Source: Provencibacterium sp. (GTDB lineage Bacteria; Bacillota; Clostridia; Oscillospirales; Ruminococcaceae). From it: a stretch of 54,369 bases of DNA. The translations under genes and the position numbers were made by a program. Each line of letters begins with the position of its first letter. Position 1 is the stretch's first letter. Below, in pieces: positions 19,664 through 27,537 of this stretch. A model generated the notes under the pieces. It searched no databases. It saw nothing but the letters and a program-made list of their open reading frames with translations, and was not told the DNA's origin. The stretch spans positions 1 to 54,369 of the forward strand of contig JAAWDS010000049.1 in assembly GCA_022793895.1 (NCBI GenBank), read 5' to 3'.

Positions 19664-20458
19664 ATGAAGAAATGGATAGCCGGGTGTTGGATGGCCGTTT
19701 TGCTGCTGGCGCTGCTGTCGGCCGGGGTCTATGCGGACGTGATTGTAGAGCCGGAGGGCAGCTTTTACCGGCGGCACGCAGAAGAATGCCGCCCGTTATT
19801 CCGCCGGTACCAGGCGAACGGGGAGGAGGGCTATATCGTCCTCTTCGACCGGCCCGGCGGCTATGCGGTGGCGAACGTTTCCAACGGCTTTACCTTTACG
19901 CTCACCTATCTCTACTCTGGACGGGAGGAATGGGGCTACACCGAGATAGGCGGAAAAGAGGAAGGGGTTTCATCCCGCCTGGAGGGGACGGCGGCGGGCT
20001 GGATAGCGCTTTCCGATCTGCGGCCGGTTTATGACAGCATCGCTTTCCGGGAGGATCATGCGGAAGAACTGGTTCCCTTCTCTGGGGAATTGGACACGCT
20101 CCTTTCAGCCGGGAAAGCGTTTATCTGGTATTATCCCGGCGCGCCGGCGAGCGGAAGCGTTTTGGAGGAGCTGGACGGCCTTTCCGTTGAGCTCTGCTAT
20201 ACCGATACGGACGGCCGCCTCTGGGGCTGGGTAGGCGCTTACTGCGGCTGGCGGGATATTTGGCTCTGTCTCAGCGACCCGGATGAGGAAAACCTGCCGG
20301 TAGTGGAGCCGAACCAGCCGCCGCTCATTCCTGCGCAGCCCGCCCCGCCGGTTCCGGCGCCCTATCTGCGGATCCTTTTCGCAATCGTTCTGGCTGCGTT
20401 TGCGGTTGGGATAACCGCCGCGCTGCTGCGGATTTTCTGGAAGCAGGAAAAACGTTAA
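19664..20458 (+). CDS. Membrane-anchored extracytoplasmic protein, SH3-like, unknown function
   Basis: A 264-residue protein with a signal peptide (residues 1-24, ending GVYA-D), an extracytoplasmic domain of about 200 residues, a Pro-rich linker (QPPLIPAQPAPPVPAP) and a C-terminal membrane helix (about 230-252) with basic tail. The domain starts VEPEGSFYRRHAEEC. It then shows two short beta-rich units with EEWGYTEIGG, AAGWIALSDL and RLWGWVGAYCGW, which look like bacterial SH3 repeats. Cys residues in the domain may form a disulfide. AAGGGGAGGAG precedes the ATG. It is the last gene before a bidirectional terminator. Binding to peptidoglycan or another surface ligand is plausible but not shown. 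Confidence 0.75.
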   Translation: MKKWIAGCWMAVLLLALLSAGVYADVIVEPEGSFYRRHAEECRPLFRRYQANGEEGYIVLFDRPGGYAVANVSNGFTFTLTYLYSGREEWGYTEIGGKEEGVSSRLEGTAAGWIALSDLRPVYDSIAFREDHAEELVPFSGELDTLLSAGKAFIWYYPGAPASGSVLEELDGLSVELCYTDTDGRLWGWVGAYCGWRDIWLCLSDPDEENLPVVEPNQPPLIPAQPAPPVPAPYLRILFAIVLAAFAVGITAALLRIFWKQEKR

Positions 20459-20510
20459 TCCCCCATTTTAAAGGGAGAGCGCGTTACAGAATGAAATTTC
20501 CGCCTTGTAG

Positions 20511-20556
20511 AAAAGAACGTGTTGCAGAAGGAAATTCTGCAACACGTTCTTTTTTC
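20511..20556. terminator. Bidirectional terminator, 19-bp perfect stem
   Basis: AAAAGAACGTGTTGCAGAA (20511-20529) and its exact reverse complement (20535-20553) flank a 5-nt loop. There is a T-run on the plus side and an A-run on the other. It serves the convergent pair ending at 20458 (+) and 20560 (-). Confidence 0.9.
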
Positions 20557-20559
20557 CTA

Positions 20560-21393
20560 TTAAACAGAGGCATGAAAATGTTCCGAGAGCCAGAGGGCGA
20601 CGCCGTCCGCATCGTTCCCGCCGATGATGCCGGTAGCCGCCTCCTTGAGAGCGGGCACGGCGTTTTCTACCGCATAGGCGGCGTCCGACTGCCGGAAGAG
20701 CGGGAGATCGTTGAAGGCGTCCCCAAAGCAGACGAGACGTTCACAGCCCCGCCGCTTTTGGAGCTTGCGCGCGGCCCGCGCCTTGGTCGCCTGTGCGGGC
20801 ATAATTTCCAGCCAATATTCCGGCCGGTAAAGCTCCTGCTGCAAGGTGCAGCGGTAGCGCCCGTCCGCCCGGAACGCTTCAAAGGCGGGAAGCAGATCCT
20901 CCCGCTGCCCGATGCAGGTGTAATAAAACGGCTGCCCGGCATAAAGCTCATCGGGCGAAGAAAGCGGATGGAGGCGGGGATCGCCTTCGCGCTGGCGGAG
21001 GTAATGGCGCACCCCTTCGTTTTCAAAGGCGGTCTGCCAGGAGACCCGTTCGCAGCCGCCGGCAAAGGCATAGACCAGCGGATGCAGCCGGAAGCCTTCG
21101 AGCGCCGTCCGCGCATGACGGCATTCCTCTTCGGTGAAGGGGGAGGAATCCAGAATCCGTCCCGAATCCGCTTCCATGATAAACGCGCCGTTATAAACGA
21201 TGACCGGCAGACGCGTGCAGAGCCCGGCCGTCACCCTCCGGGCGGAGACGAGCGAGCGCGCCGTAGCATAGGTAAAGCGCATGCCTCGGCTTATCAGATC
21301 GTTCAGCAGCGCGAGGGTGCGGGCGCTGAGTATGTCCCGGCTGTTCAAAAGCGTCCCGTCCAGGTCGGAGACATAGAGCGTGGTGTTTTCCAT
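20560..21393 (-). CDS. Cof-type HAD-IIB hydrolase (sugar phosphatase)
   Basis: A 277-residue cytoplasmic phosphatase of the haloacid dehalogenase superfamily. Motif I is SDLDGTLLN with nucleophile D10 and acid D12. The YATARS segment is motif II (normally T-G-R), a C2-type cap spans about residues 80-190, and motif III/IV is VCFGDAFNDLPLF, with Ala where most relatives have Gly (GDGxND). Family members dephosphorylate sugar phosphates or related metabolites; Cof itself acts on a thiamin precursor. A purine-rich AGGGGGG precedes the ATG. It has its own consensus promoter at 21488-21517 and ends at the bidirectional terminator. The substrate cannot be assigned. Confidence 0.9.
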   Translation of the reverse strand: MENTTLYVSDLDGTLLNSRDILSARTLALLNDLISRGMRFTYATARSLVSARRVTAGLCTRLPVIVYNGAFIMEADSGRILDSSPFTEEECRHARTALEGFRLHPLVYAFAGGCERVSWQTAFENEGVRHYLRQREGDPRLHPLSSPDELYAGQPFYYTCIGQREDLLPAFEAFRADGRYRCTLQQELYRPEYWLEIMPAQATKARAARKLQKRRGCERLVCFGDAFNDLPLFRQSDAAYAVENAVPALKEAATGIIGGNDADGVALWLSEHFHASV

Positions 21394-21487
21394 AGGCCCC
21401 CCTATTTTTGATTGCGGCCCGCCCCAAGGAGGCCGCCGTCCGGCGGCCCCGGCGGTTTACAGCCATGGTCCGTATGCTTTCAGCCCG

Positions 21488-21517
21488 ACTATATCACGGT
21501 CCCCCGATGCATGTCAA
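21488..21517 (-). promoter_or_regulatory. Consensus promoter of HAD hydrolase gene (minus strand)
   Basis: On the minus strand: perfect TTGACA (21512-21517), 18 bp, TATAGT (21488-21493). The leader of about 90 nt includes a GGCCGCC/GGCGGCC hairpin (21431-21448). Confidence 0.75.
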
Positions 21518-21698
21518 GCGGGAGGGAGCTTTCAGAAGCAATAGCCTCCGCCGCCGGATTCGGAGGAAGACGTTTAACCCTTAGCCTGCCGGTCTATCCT
21601 TACCGCCCGCCGGATATCGGTTCGATAGCAGAGAACAGCGGGGAAGGGATACGGCTATAAATACCTTTCAGGTATGATGAACTATTTAACATAAGCAT

Positions 21699-21727
21699 TT
21701 GCTATGACAAAGAAACCCGATTATAAT
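21699..21727 (+). promoter_or_regulatory. Promoter of DUF3737 gene
   Basis: TTGCTA (21699-21704), 17 bp, perfect TATAAT (21722-21727), about 27 bp before the start codon. An inverted repeat ATACCT-TTC-AGGTAT (21661-21675) lies just upstream and could be a regulator site. The remaining part of the 360-bp gap shows nothing else. Confidence 0.75.
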
Positions 21728-21753
21728 AGAGAGGTGAAAGGGGTTATGAGACG

Positions 21754-22605
21754 ATGCAGATGATTAAAAATAAAACCTTTGATGAGGAAAGAGCGCTGTA
21801 TGGCGTGCAAAATGTAAGGGTAACGGATTGTTCCTTTGACGGCCCCGCCGATGGCGAAAGCGCCTTCAAAGAAGCGCGGGGAGTGCAGGCGGACCGCTGC
21901 TTCTTCAATCTGCGCTATCCCTTCTGGCATGATCATGGGCTGAAGATAGAGCATTCCGAGTTGACCGGTCTTTGCCGGGCGGCTCTTTGGTATTCCGAGG
22001 ACATAGAGATAAACGACAGCAAGCTCCACGGCATTAAGGCCCTGCGGGAATGCAGCCGGGCAAAGCTGCGCGGATGCGATATCGTCTCCCCGGAGTTCGG
22101 CTGGTCGGGGCAGGATATCCAGCTAGAGGACTGCACCGCCGAGGGCGACTATTTTATGATGCGCTCCAGCCGCCTGGCCTTCCGGGAGGTGCGGATGAAG
22201 GGCAAATATTCCTTCCAGTATATCGAGGACGCAGTCTTTGAGAACTGCCGGTTCGATACCAAGGACGCCTTCTGGCACGCGAAAAACGTCACCGTTAAAA
22301 ACAGCGTGATCAAAGGCGAATACCTCGCCTGGTACAGCGAGAATCTTACCTTTGTAGGCTGCAAAATCATCGGGACCCAGCCGCTTTGTTACTGCAAAAA
22401 CCTCCGGCTCATCGATTGCGAGATGGTGGATACCGACCTGAGCTTTGAGCGTTCCGAAGTGGAGGCGACCCTTACCGCCCCTATTGCGAGCATTAAAAAC
22501 CCTCTCTGCGGCCATATCTTTGTCCCGGCGGTGGGCGAGGTGATCCGGGATATCGAGGAGGCCGGCGGCGAGATTCGAATCGTGGATCCCTGCCGCTGCG
22601 CTTAA
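21754..22605 (+). CDS. DUF3737 family beta-helix protein
   Basis: A 283-residue cytoplasmic protein. The repeated short strand-turn units (CSFDGPADG, CFFNLRYPFWHDHG, SELTGLCRAALWYSED, CDIVSPEFGWSGQD, CRFDTKDAFWHAKN, SVIKGEYLAWYSEN) and the C-terminal GEVIRDIEEAGGEI segment are characteristic of DUF3737, a single-stranded right-handed beta-helix related to pectate-lyase folds but with no known enzyme activity. ATG 21754 follows GAGGTGAAAGGGG; an ATG 8 bp earlier runs into a stop. It is followed by a lipoprotein gene after 41 bp, possibly cotranscribed. The function is unknown. Confidence 0.85.
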   Translation: MQMIKNKTFDEERALYGVQNVRVTDCSFDGPADGESAFKEARGVQADRCFFNLRYPFWHDHGLKIEHSELTGLCRAALWYSEDIEINDSKLHGIKALRECSRAKLRGCDIVSPEFGWSGQDIQLEDCTAEGDYFMMRSSRLAFREVRMKGKYSFQYIEDAVFENCRFDTKDAFWHAKNVTVKNSVIKGEYLAWYSENLTFVGCKIIGTQPLCYCKNLRLIDCEMVDTDLSFERSEVEATLTAPIASIKNPLCGHIFVPAVGEVIRDIEEAGGEIRIVDPCRCA

Positions 22606-22646
22606 ATCCAGCCGTCAAAAGCGAACCCAGAAAGAAAGGCTTTTTT

Positions 22647-23867
22647 ATGAAAAGATGTTTTGCTTTGTTCCTAGCGGGCGTTTTCCTGCTGTCCGCTTGT
22701 TCCAAGTCCGGCGGCCCATCCGCGGTTTCCGATACGCTCTCCCCAGCCTCTTCCTCTGTTTCCAGCAGGACGGCATCCCGTTCGGAGCCCGCAGCGGAGA
22801 TAAAATCCGTCTCGGAACCGGCGTCCCGCTCGGATCCGGTTTCCGAACCGGAGGCGGATCATAGCTGGCAGTTTGACACGCCTGAAAACCACGGCATGGA
22901 CCCGGCGGTTTTCGACGCGCTTCATGCCGCTCTGCCTGGAACGGGGATTCATGCGGCGGTGACGGTGAAGGATGGGGCCGTCATCGATGAATATTATGAA
23001 GAGGGCTACGATGAGGACAGCATTTTTGCGATGCATTCCGCTTCCAAATCCGTCACCAGCGCCCTCATCGGCATCGCCGTCGAGGAGGGGTATATCGGGG
23101 GAGTGGACGACCTCGTTTCCGCCTATCTTCCACAGATTTTGGAGCAGGAGGATACGCGCAAGCATACGCTTACTCTCCGCCACCTGTTGACCCACACCTC
23201 CGGACTGGAGTGGTATGAGTGGGGGAGCGGCTATAGCAACTGGGCGGAGTTCCGTTCGGCGGAAAACTGGGTGGATTATATCCTGGGCCGGACGTTAATC
23301 TACGAGCCGGGCAGCCATTTTGCCTACAGCACTGGCAACACCCACCTGCTTTCTGCGGTATTGCAGGCGGCTACCGGCAAAACCCAAGAGGAATATTGCC
23401 GCATTCGCCTGTTCGATCCGATGGGCGTGAGCGAAGAGGCCCATTGGCGCGCCGATGCCCAAGGGGTGGCCGACGGCGGAAACGGGATGTTCATCTCCGC
23501 GCGGGACGCGGCAAAGCTCGGCCAGCTCTTTTTGGATGGCGGCGTCTGGAGGGGGCGGCGTTTGGTTCCCGCAGCGTGGGTAGAGGAATCCACCTCGGAG
23601 CAGAACGCCGGTCCGGGCGGCAGTACCGGCCGCTACGGCTACCAGTGGTGGATCCAAACCCATACGGCCGGGGAGAACGGAAGCTATGCCACTCCCTACC
23701 CTTCCGGGACCTATGAGGTCTACTTTGCATTCGGCCATGCGGGCCAATTTATCTATGTGGTGCCGGAGCTGAACATGGTGACGGTGTTTGCCAGCAGCTG
23801 CCAAAGCTCCTACGGCCCCCGTCCCTATTTTACCGATTACATCCTAAACGCCTATATGGGCGGCTGA
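22647..23867 (+). CDS. Serine hydrolase lipoprotein (class C beta-lactamase family)
   Basis: A 406-residue secreted hydrolase. The signal peptide ends in the lipobox LLSAC (C18), so it should be a lipoprotein on the outer face of the membrane, followed by a Ser/Pro/Glu-rich linker (about 19-72). The catalytic domain has the SxxK motif as S131-A-S-K134, a Y227-S-T-G-N segment in the YxN position, and FGHAGQ near the end matching the third motif (HxG). These mark the beta-lactamase/esterase/D-Ala peptidase superfamily PF00144. True antibiotic hydrolysis is not implied. Likely substrates are esters or peptidoglycan peptides. AGAAAGG precedes the ATG. Confidence 0.88.
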   Translation: MKRCFALFLAGVFLLSACSKSGGPSAVSDTLSPASSSVSSRTASRSEPAAEIKSVSEPASRSDPVSEPEADHSWQFDTPENHGMDPAVFDALHAALPGTGIHAAVTVKDGAVIDEYYEEGYDEDSIFAMHSASKSVTSALIGIAVEEGYIGGVDDLVSAYLPQILEQEDTRKHTLTLRHLLTHTSGLEWYEWGSGYSNWAEFRSAENWVDYILGRTLIYEPGSHFAYSTGNTHLLSAVLQAATGKTQEEYCRIRLFDPMGVSEEAHWRADAQGVADGGNGMFISARDAAKLGQLFLDGGVWRGRRLVPAAWVEESTSEQNAGPGGSTGRYGYQWWIQTHTAGENGSYATPYPSGTYEVYFAFGHAGQFIYVVPELNMVTVFASSCQSSYGPRPYFTDYILNAYMGG

Positions 23868-23974
23868 GGAAGAACCCGGTTCCTTGTCCTCCTCTCTCAA
23901 AAGCGTGCCATTCCTTTCCTTTGCGCCTCCTTTTGAACACGCCGCTTTGCCCGAAAAGAGAAAGGGAAATCCTG

Positions 23975-24014
23975 CAACCCTGCGCCCCCGGAATGTATCC
24001 GGGGGCGCGTTGCG
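23975..24014. other. Strong GC-rich stem-loop in lon upstream gap
   Basis: GCGCCCCCGGA (23983-23993) pairs perfectly with TCCGGGGGCGC (23999-24009), extended by GCAAC/GTTGC (23975-23979, 24010-24014) across a 3-nt bulge. No T-run follows. The 382-bp gap 23868-24249 also holds a second stem ACCCGC/GCGGGT (24076-24092) and the lon promoter. It could be a factor-independent or processing structure for the upstream gene. Confidence 0.5.
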
Positions 24015-24159
24015 CTGGAAAATCCGGATTTGCAGAAGCCGGAAGGATGCAGGGCCTGCGGGGTTTGTGGACAGAACCCGCGCATAGCGGGTCCATCCGC
24101 CTGAGCTCCTGTTTTTGACAAAACGGGGCGGCCTTCATGAACTGTTCATCCCTCCTGTC

Positions 24160-24188
24160 TTGCAAAATCCCGACAAATTTAGTATAAT
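24160..24188 (+). promoter_or_regulatory. Promoter of lon
   Basis: TTGCAA (24160-24165), 17 bp, perfect TATAAT (24183-24188). I saw no CIRCE element (TTAGCACTC-N9-GAGTGCTAA) near it, so HrcA-type heat control is not evident. Confidence 0.75.
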
Positions 24189-24249
24189 GTGTGTTCAAAC
24201 AGACTGTATTTTAAAAAGGATGTCATCCCCTTTGGATGGAGGTTTACAT

Positions 24250-26730
24250 ATGAGTGAAAAAGTCAAGGTCAAGGTCAGCGAAAAAGCCTTTAAACCGGAA
24301 AAAAGCGCGCCCGAACCGATCGAGCTCCCGGTCATTGCCATGCGCGGCATCGTGCTCTTTCCGAAGATGGTGCTGCATTTCGACGTGGGCCGCGCCGTAT
24401 CCATCCGCGCGCTGAACGCGGCGGTGCAGGGCGACCGGAAAATCCTCATGGTTGCGCAGAAGGATACGGGGGACGATGAGATAAAGTCCGATATGCTTTA
24501 TTCGGTCGGGGTGGTCGCCTCGGTCAAGCAGATCCTCAAGCCGCAGGACGACGTTTTGCGGGTCGTGGTGGAGGGGGAATACCGGGCGAAAATTTTGGAG
24601 ACCACCTCTTTGGATCCCTATATCCGGGCCCGCTGCCTGGAATATCCCATGCACCTGCTCCGGCGGGGAAATTCCATCCTCTGCGAAGCGCTCATGCGGA
24701 CGGTGAAGGATTATTTTGAGGAATATTGCAGCCTCTCCCCGAAAATGCCCCGTGAATTTGTCATGGGCGTTTTCATGAGCGACGACCCGGTATATATCGC
24801 CGAATATATTGCCGGGAATATCCCCATGTCGGTGGAGCGCAAGCAGGCTATTTTGGAGCAGAACAGCCCCACCAAGCGCATGGAACAGCTCATCTCCCTG
24901 CTGGAAGGGGAGAACCAGATCCTGAGCGCGGAGCAGGAGATTCAGGAGAAGGTTCGGGAAAAGATCGATAAAAACCAGCGGGAATATTATCTGCGCGAGC
25001 AGATGAAGGCCATTGCCGAGGAGCTTGACGAGGACGAGAACCCGGAAAACGAGGTGGAGGAGTACCTTAAAAAGATCGAAAAACTCGGCCTCTCCCCCGA
25101 ATGCCGGGAAAAGCTGGAGAAGGAGGCGCGCCGCCTCTATAAAATGCCCTCCTCCTCCCACGAGGCGGGGGTTGTGCGCGGTTATCTGGATACCTGCCTG
25201 GAGCTGCCCTGGAACAAGAAAACCAAGGATAAGCTCGATGTGGAGAAGGCGCGCGCCCAGCTGGACCGCGATCACTACGGCATGAAGAAGGTCAAGGAAC
25301 GCATCACCGAGCTCATCGCCGTGCGCAAGCTCGCTCCCGATATTAAGGGGCAGATTATCTGTCTGTATGGCCCGCCCGGCGTTGGCAAGACCTCGGTGGC
25401 GCGCTCGATTGCCAAAGCAATGGGCCGCAAATATGCCCGGCTCTCTCTGGGCGGCGTGCGCGATGAATCGGATATCCGCGGCCACCGCAAGACCTATGTC
25501 GGCTCGATGCCCGGCCGCGTCATCAACGCCGTGAAGCTCGCCGGGAGCCAGAACCCGCTCATTTTGCTCGATGAAATCGACAAGCTGGGCTCGGATTTCC
25601 GCGGCGACCCTTCCAGCGCCCTGCTGGAAGTGCTGGATTCGGAGCAGAACATCGCCTTCCGCGACCACTTCATCGAACTGCCTTTCGATCTGAGCGACGT
25701 GCTCTTTATCGCAACGGCCAACGACCTGTCCACCATCCCCGCGCCGCTGCTCGACCGGATGGAGGTCATTGAGCTTTCCAGCTATACCCGCGAAGAGAAG
25801 TTCCACATTGCCCGCAAGCACCTCATCCCCAAGCAGCTGCACAGGCACGGGCTGACGGCCCGCCAGCTCTCCTTAAAAAAGGATGCGGTCTATGCGCTGA
25901 TTGACAGCTATACCAGGGAGGCGGGCGTCCGTTCGCTCGAACGGGAAATCGCCTCGGTGATGCGCAAATGCGCCGCAAAAATAGCGGCGGGCGAGTGCGA
26001 GAAGCTCAGCGCCGACGCGGCGAAGATCACCGAGCTGCTCGGCACGCCGAAGTATAAGCCGGATGAGCTCGACTCCTTCGATCAGGCGGGCGTTGTCAAC
26101 GGCCTGGCCTGGACCTCGGTGGGCGGCGAGCTGCTGCAAGTGGAGGTCTCGGTCCTCAAGGGCTCCGGAAAGATCGAGCTGACCGGCAGCTTGGGCGATG
26201 TGATGAAGGAATCCGCCCAAACGGCGGTCAGCGTGGTGCGGCGCATCGGCGCTCAGTATGGCATTGATCCCGATTTCCATAAGGATTGTGATATCCATAT
26301 CCACTTCCCGGAGGGGGCGGTTCCCAAGGATGGGCCGAGCGCGGGCATTACCATCGTCACCGCCCTGGTCTCGGCGCTTTCGGATACCAAGGTCCGGCAC
26401 GACGTCGCCATGACCGGGGAGATCACGCTGCGCGGCCGGGTGCTCCCCATCGGCGGGCTGCGCGAAAAGACGATGGCGGCCTACCGCAACCGCATCCAAA
26501 CGGTCATCATCCCGAAGCAGAATGAGCCGGATATCGAGGACATGGAGCCGGTGGTGCGCGAGACGCTCGCGCTCAAGCCGGTGTCGGCCATTGAGCAGGT
26601 GCTGGAGATCGCGCTGCTGGAGCGTCCGAAGCCGCTTGCAAGCGAACAGCCTGCGGCCGATCCCGATCCGGTCCTGCTGCCTCCGGCCGGGCTGGGCGGG
26701 GCCGGGGCCTCCTGCTCCCTGCCGCAGTGA
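24250..26730 (+). CDS. lon: ATP-dependent protease La (Lon)
   Basis: An 826-residue cytoplasmic serine protease that degrades misfolded and regulatory proteins. The order is: LAN substrate-binding domain (about 25-230), coiled-coil linker (230-320), AAA+ module with Walker A GPPGVGKT (374-381) and Walker B ILLDEID (438-444), then the protease domain with Ser697 in PKDGPSAG and Lys740 in GGLREK, the catalytic dyad. The start was set at ATG 24250 with GGAGG 7 nt upstream; an in-frame ATG at 24115 lies before the promoter. The C-terminus carries a Pro/Ala/Gly-rich tail of about 35 residues that ordinary Lon lacks. engB follows by 58 bp, the usual Firmicutes neighbour. Confidence 0.97.
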   Translation: MSEKVKVKVSEKAFKPEKSAPEPIELPVIAMRGIVLFPKMVLHFDVGRAVSIRALNAAVQGDRKILMVAQKDTGDDEIKSDMLYSVGVVASVKQILKPQDDVLRVVVEGEYRAKILETTSLDPYIRARCLEYPMHLLRRGNSILCEALMRTVKDYFEEYCSLSPKMPREFVMGVFMSDDPVYIAEYIAGNIPMSVERKQAILEQNSPTKRMEQLISLLEGENQILSAEQEIQEKVREKIDKNQREYYLREQMKAIAEELDEDENPENEVEEYLKKIEKLGLSPECREKLEKEARRLYKMPSSSHEAGVVRGYLDTCLELPWNKKTKDKLDVEKARAQLDRDHYGMKKVKERITELIAVRKLAPDIKGQIICLYGPPGVGKTSVARSIAKAMGRKYARLSLGGVRDESDIRGHRKTYVGSMPGRVINAVKLAGSQNPLILLDEIDKLGSDFRGDPSSALLEVLDSEQNIAFRDHFIELPFDLSDVLFIATANDLSTIPAPLLDRMEVIELSSYTREEKFHIARKHLIPKQLHRHGLTARQLSLKKDAVYALIDSYTREAGVRSLEREIASVMRKCAAKIAAGECEKLSADAAKITELLGTPKYKPDELDSFDQAGVVNGLAWTSVGGELLQVEVSVLKGSGKIELTGSLGDVMKESAQTAVSVVRRIGAQYGIDPDFHKDCDIHIHFPEGAVPKDGPSAGITIVTALVSALSDTKVRHDVAMTGEITLRGRVLPIGGLREKTMAAYRNRIQTVIIPKQNEPDIEDMEPVVRETLALKPVSAIEQVLEIALLERPKPLASEQPAADPDPVLLPPAGLGGAGASCSLPQ

Positions 26731-26788
26731 AGAGGCGGGGCTTTCTCCGGACGTCCGCACATCATGGAAGAAAGGTGGGGTTCTATCG

Positions 26789-27403
26789 ATGAACTACCCG
26801 AATATCGCCTTTGAAACCTCATTTGGCAGAAGCAGCCAACTCCCTGCCTCCACCTTGCCGGAGGTGGCCTTCGCCGGGCGCAGCAACGTTGGAAAGTCCT
26901 CGATGATCAACCGGCTTTTCTCCCGCAAAAATCTGGCGCGGGTCAGCTCCGTTCCCGGAAAAACCGCCACCATCAACTTTTTCCGGCTGGAAAACCTGCG
27001 CTTCGTCGATCTCCCCGGCTATGGCTACGCCAAGGTTTCCAAGGGGGAGAAGGAGCGCTGGCGCGACCTGGTCGGCGGCTATTTCGCCCAGGGGCGGGAT
27101 GTGGCCCTGGTCTTTTCGCTCATCGACATGCGCCATCCGCCGACAGTGGACGACAAGGGGATGGTGGACTTTCTGATCGATCAGCAGTACCCCTTTATCT
27201 GCGTTTTGACCAAGGCCGATAAGCTCTCAAACGCCCAGCGCGCCGGGCGCATGGAGGCCATCCGGTCGGAGCTCCCCTGCGGGGATCAGCTTACCTTCGT
27301 CCCTTTCTCCGCTCAGACCGGGGAAGGGGTGGAGGAGATCCGCCGGATACTGGATGAATTGAGCGCGGACATTTCCCGCGAGGAGGGCCTGCCGGACGCT
27401 TAA
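26789..27403 (+). CDS. engB: Ribosome biogenesis GTPase EngB (YsxC/YihA)
   Basis: A 204-residue GTP-binding protein needed for assembly of the large ribosomal subunit. The G1 loop GRSNVGKSS is at 30-38, the G2 region follows with VPGKTATINFF, G3 is DLPGYGYA (74-81), G4 is TKADKLS, and the G5-like FSAQTGEG ends the fold. Length and motifs match the TrmE-Era-EngA-EngB superfamily member EngB. The start at ATG 26789 follows GAAAGGTGGGG. A longer in-frame opening upstream only overlaps lon. It sits between lon and lysA on the same strand, and cotranscription with lon is likely because I see no terminator in the 58-bp gap. Confidence 0.96.
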   Translation: MNYPNIAFETSFGRSSQLPASTLPEVAFAGRSNVGKSSMINRLFSRKNLARVSSVPGKTATINFFRLENLRFVDLPGYGYAKVSKGEKERWRDLVGGYFAQGRDVALVFSLIDMRHPPTVDDKGMVDFLIDQQYPFICVLTKADKLSNAQRAGRMEAIRSELPCGDQLTFVPFSAQTGEGVEEIRRILDELSADISREEGLPDA

Positions 27404-27443
27404 GTGGTCCGGAGCCTTACCGGCGGACCTGGGAAGGGAACCG

Positions 27444-27521
27444 TCCCGGCGGGAGAACCCGCCGGGAAACAGGCAGCTTTCCCGGCTATTGAATCGTCTA
27501 GGGCCGGGCGGGCCGCCCGGC
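27444..27521 (+). other. Two GC-rich hairpins in the lysA leader
   Basis: TCCCGGCGGG/CCCGCCGGGA (27444-27453, 27458-27467) and GCCGGGCG/CGCCCGGC (27503-27510, 27514-27521). The second ends 3 nt before the lysA ribosome site. The 134-bp leader is too short for a standard lysine riboswitch. They could be an engB 3' end structure or a translational control element. Confidence 0.45.
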
Positions 27522-27537
27522 TGGAAAGGAAGATTTT

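Noticed and set aside
24115-24249. Heat-shock CIRCE or CtsR operator at lon
   Set aside because: Neither the CIRCE inverted repeat nor tandem CtsR heptads are visible near the promoter.
24244-25848. 534-residue open frame on the minus strand
   Set aside because: Antisense to lon, no domain recognised and it ends inside the lon ribosome site.
27404-27537. Lysine riboswitch before lysA
   Set aside because: The gap is only 134 bp and shows two simple hairpins; the multi-helix L-box core is not seen.
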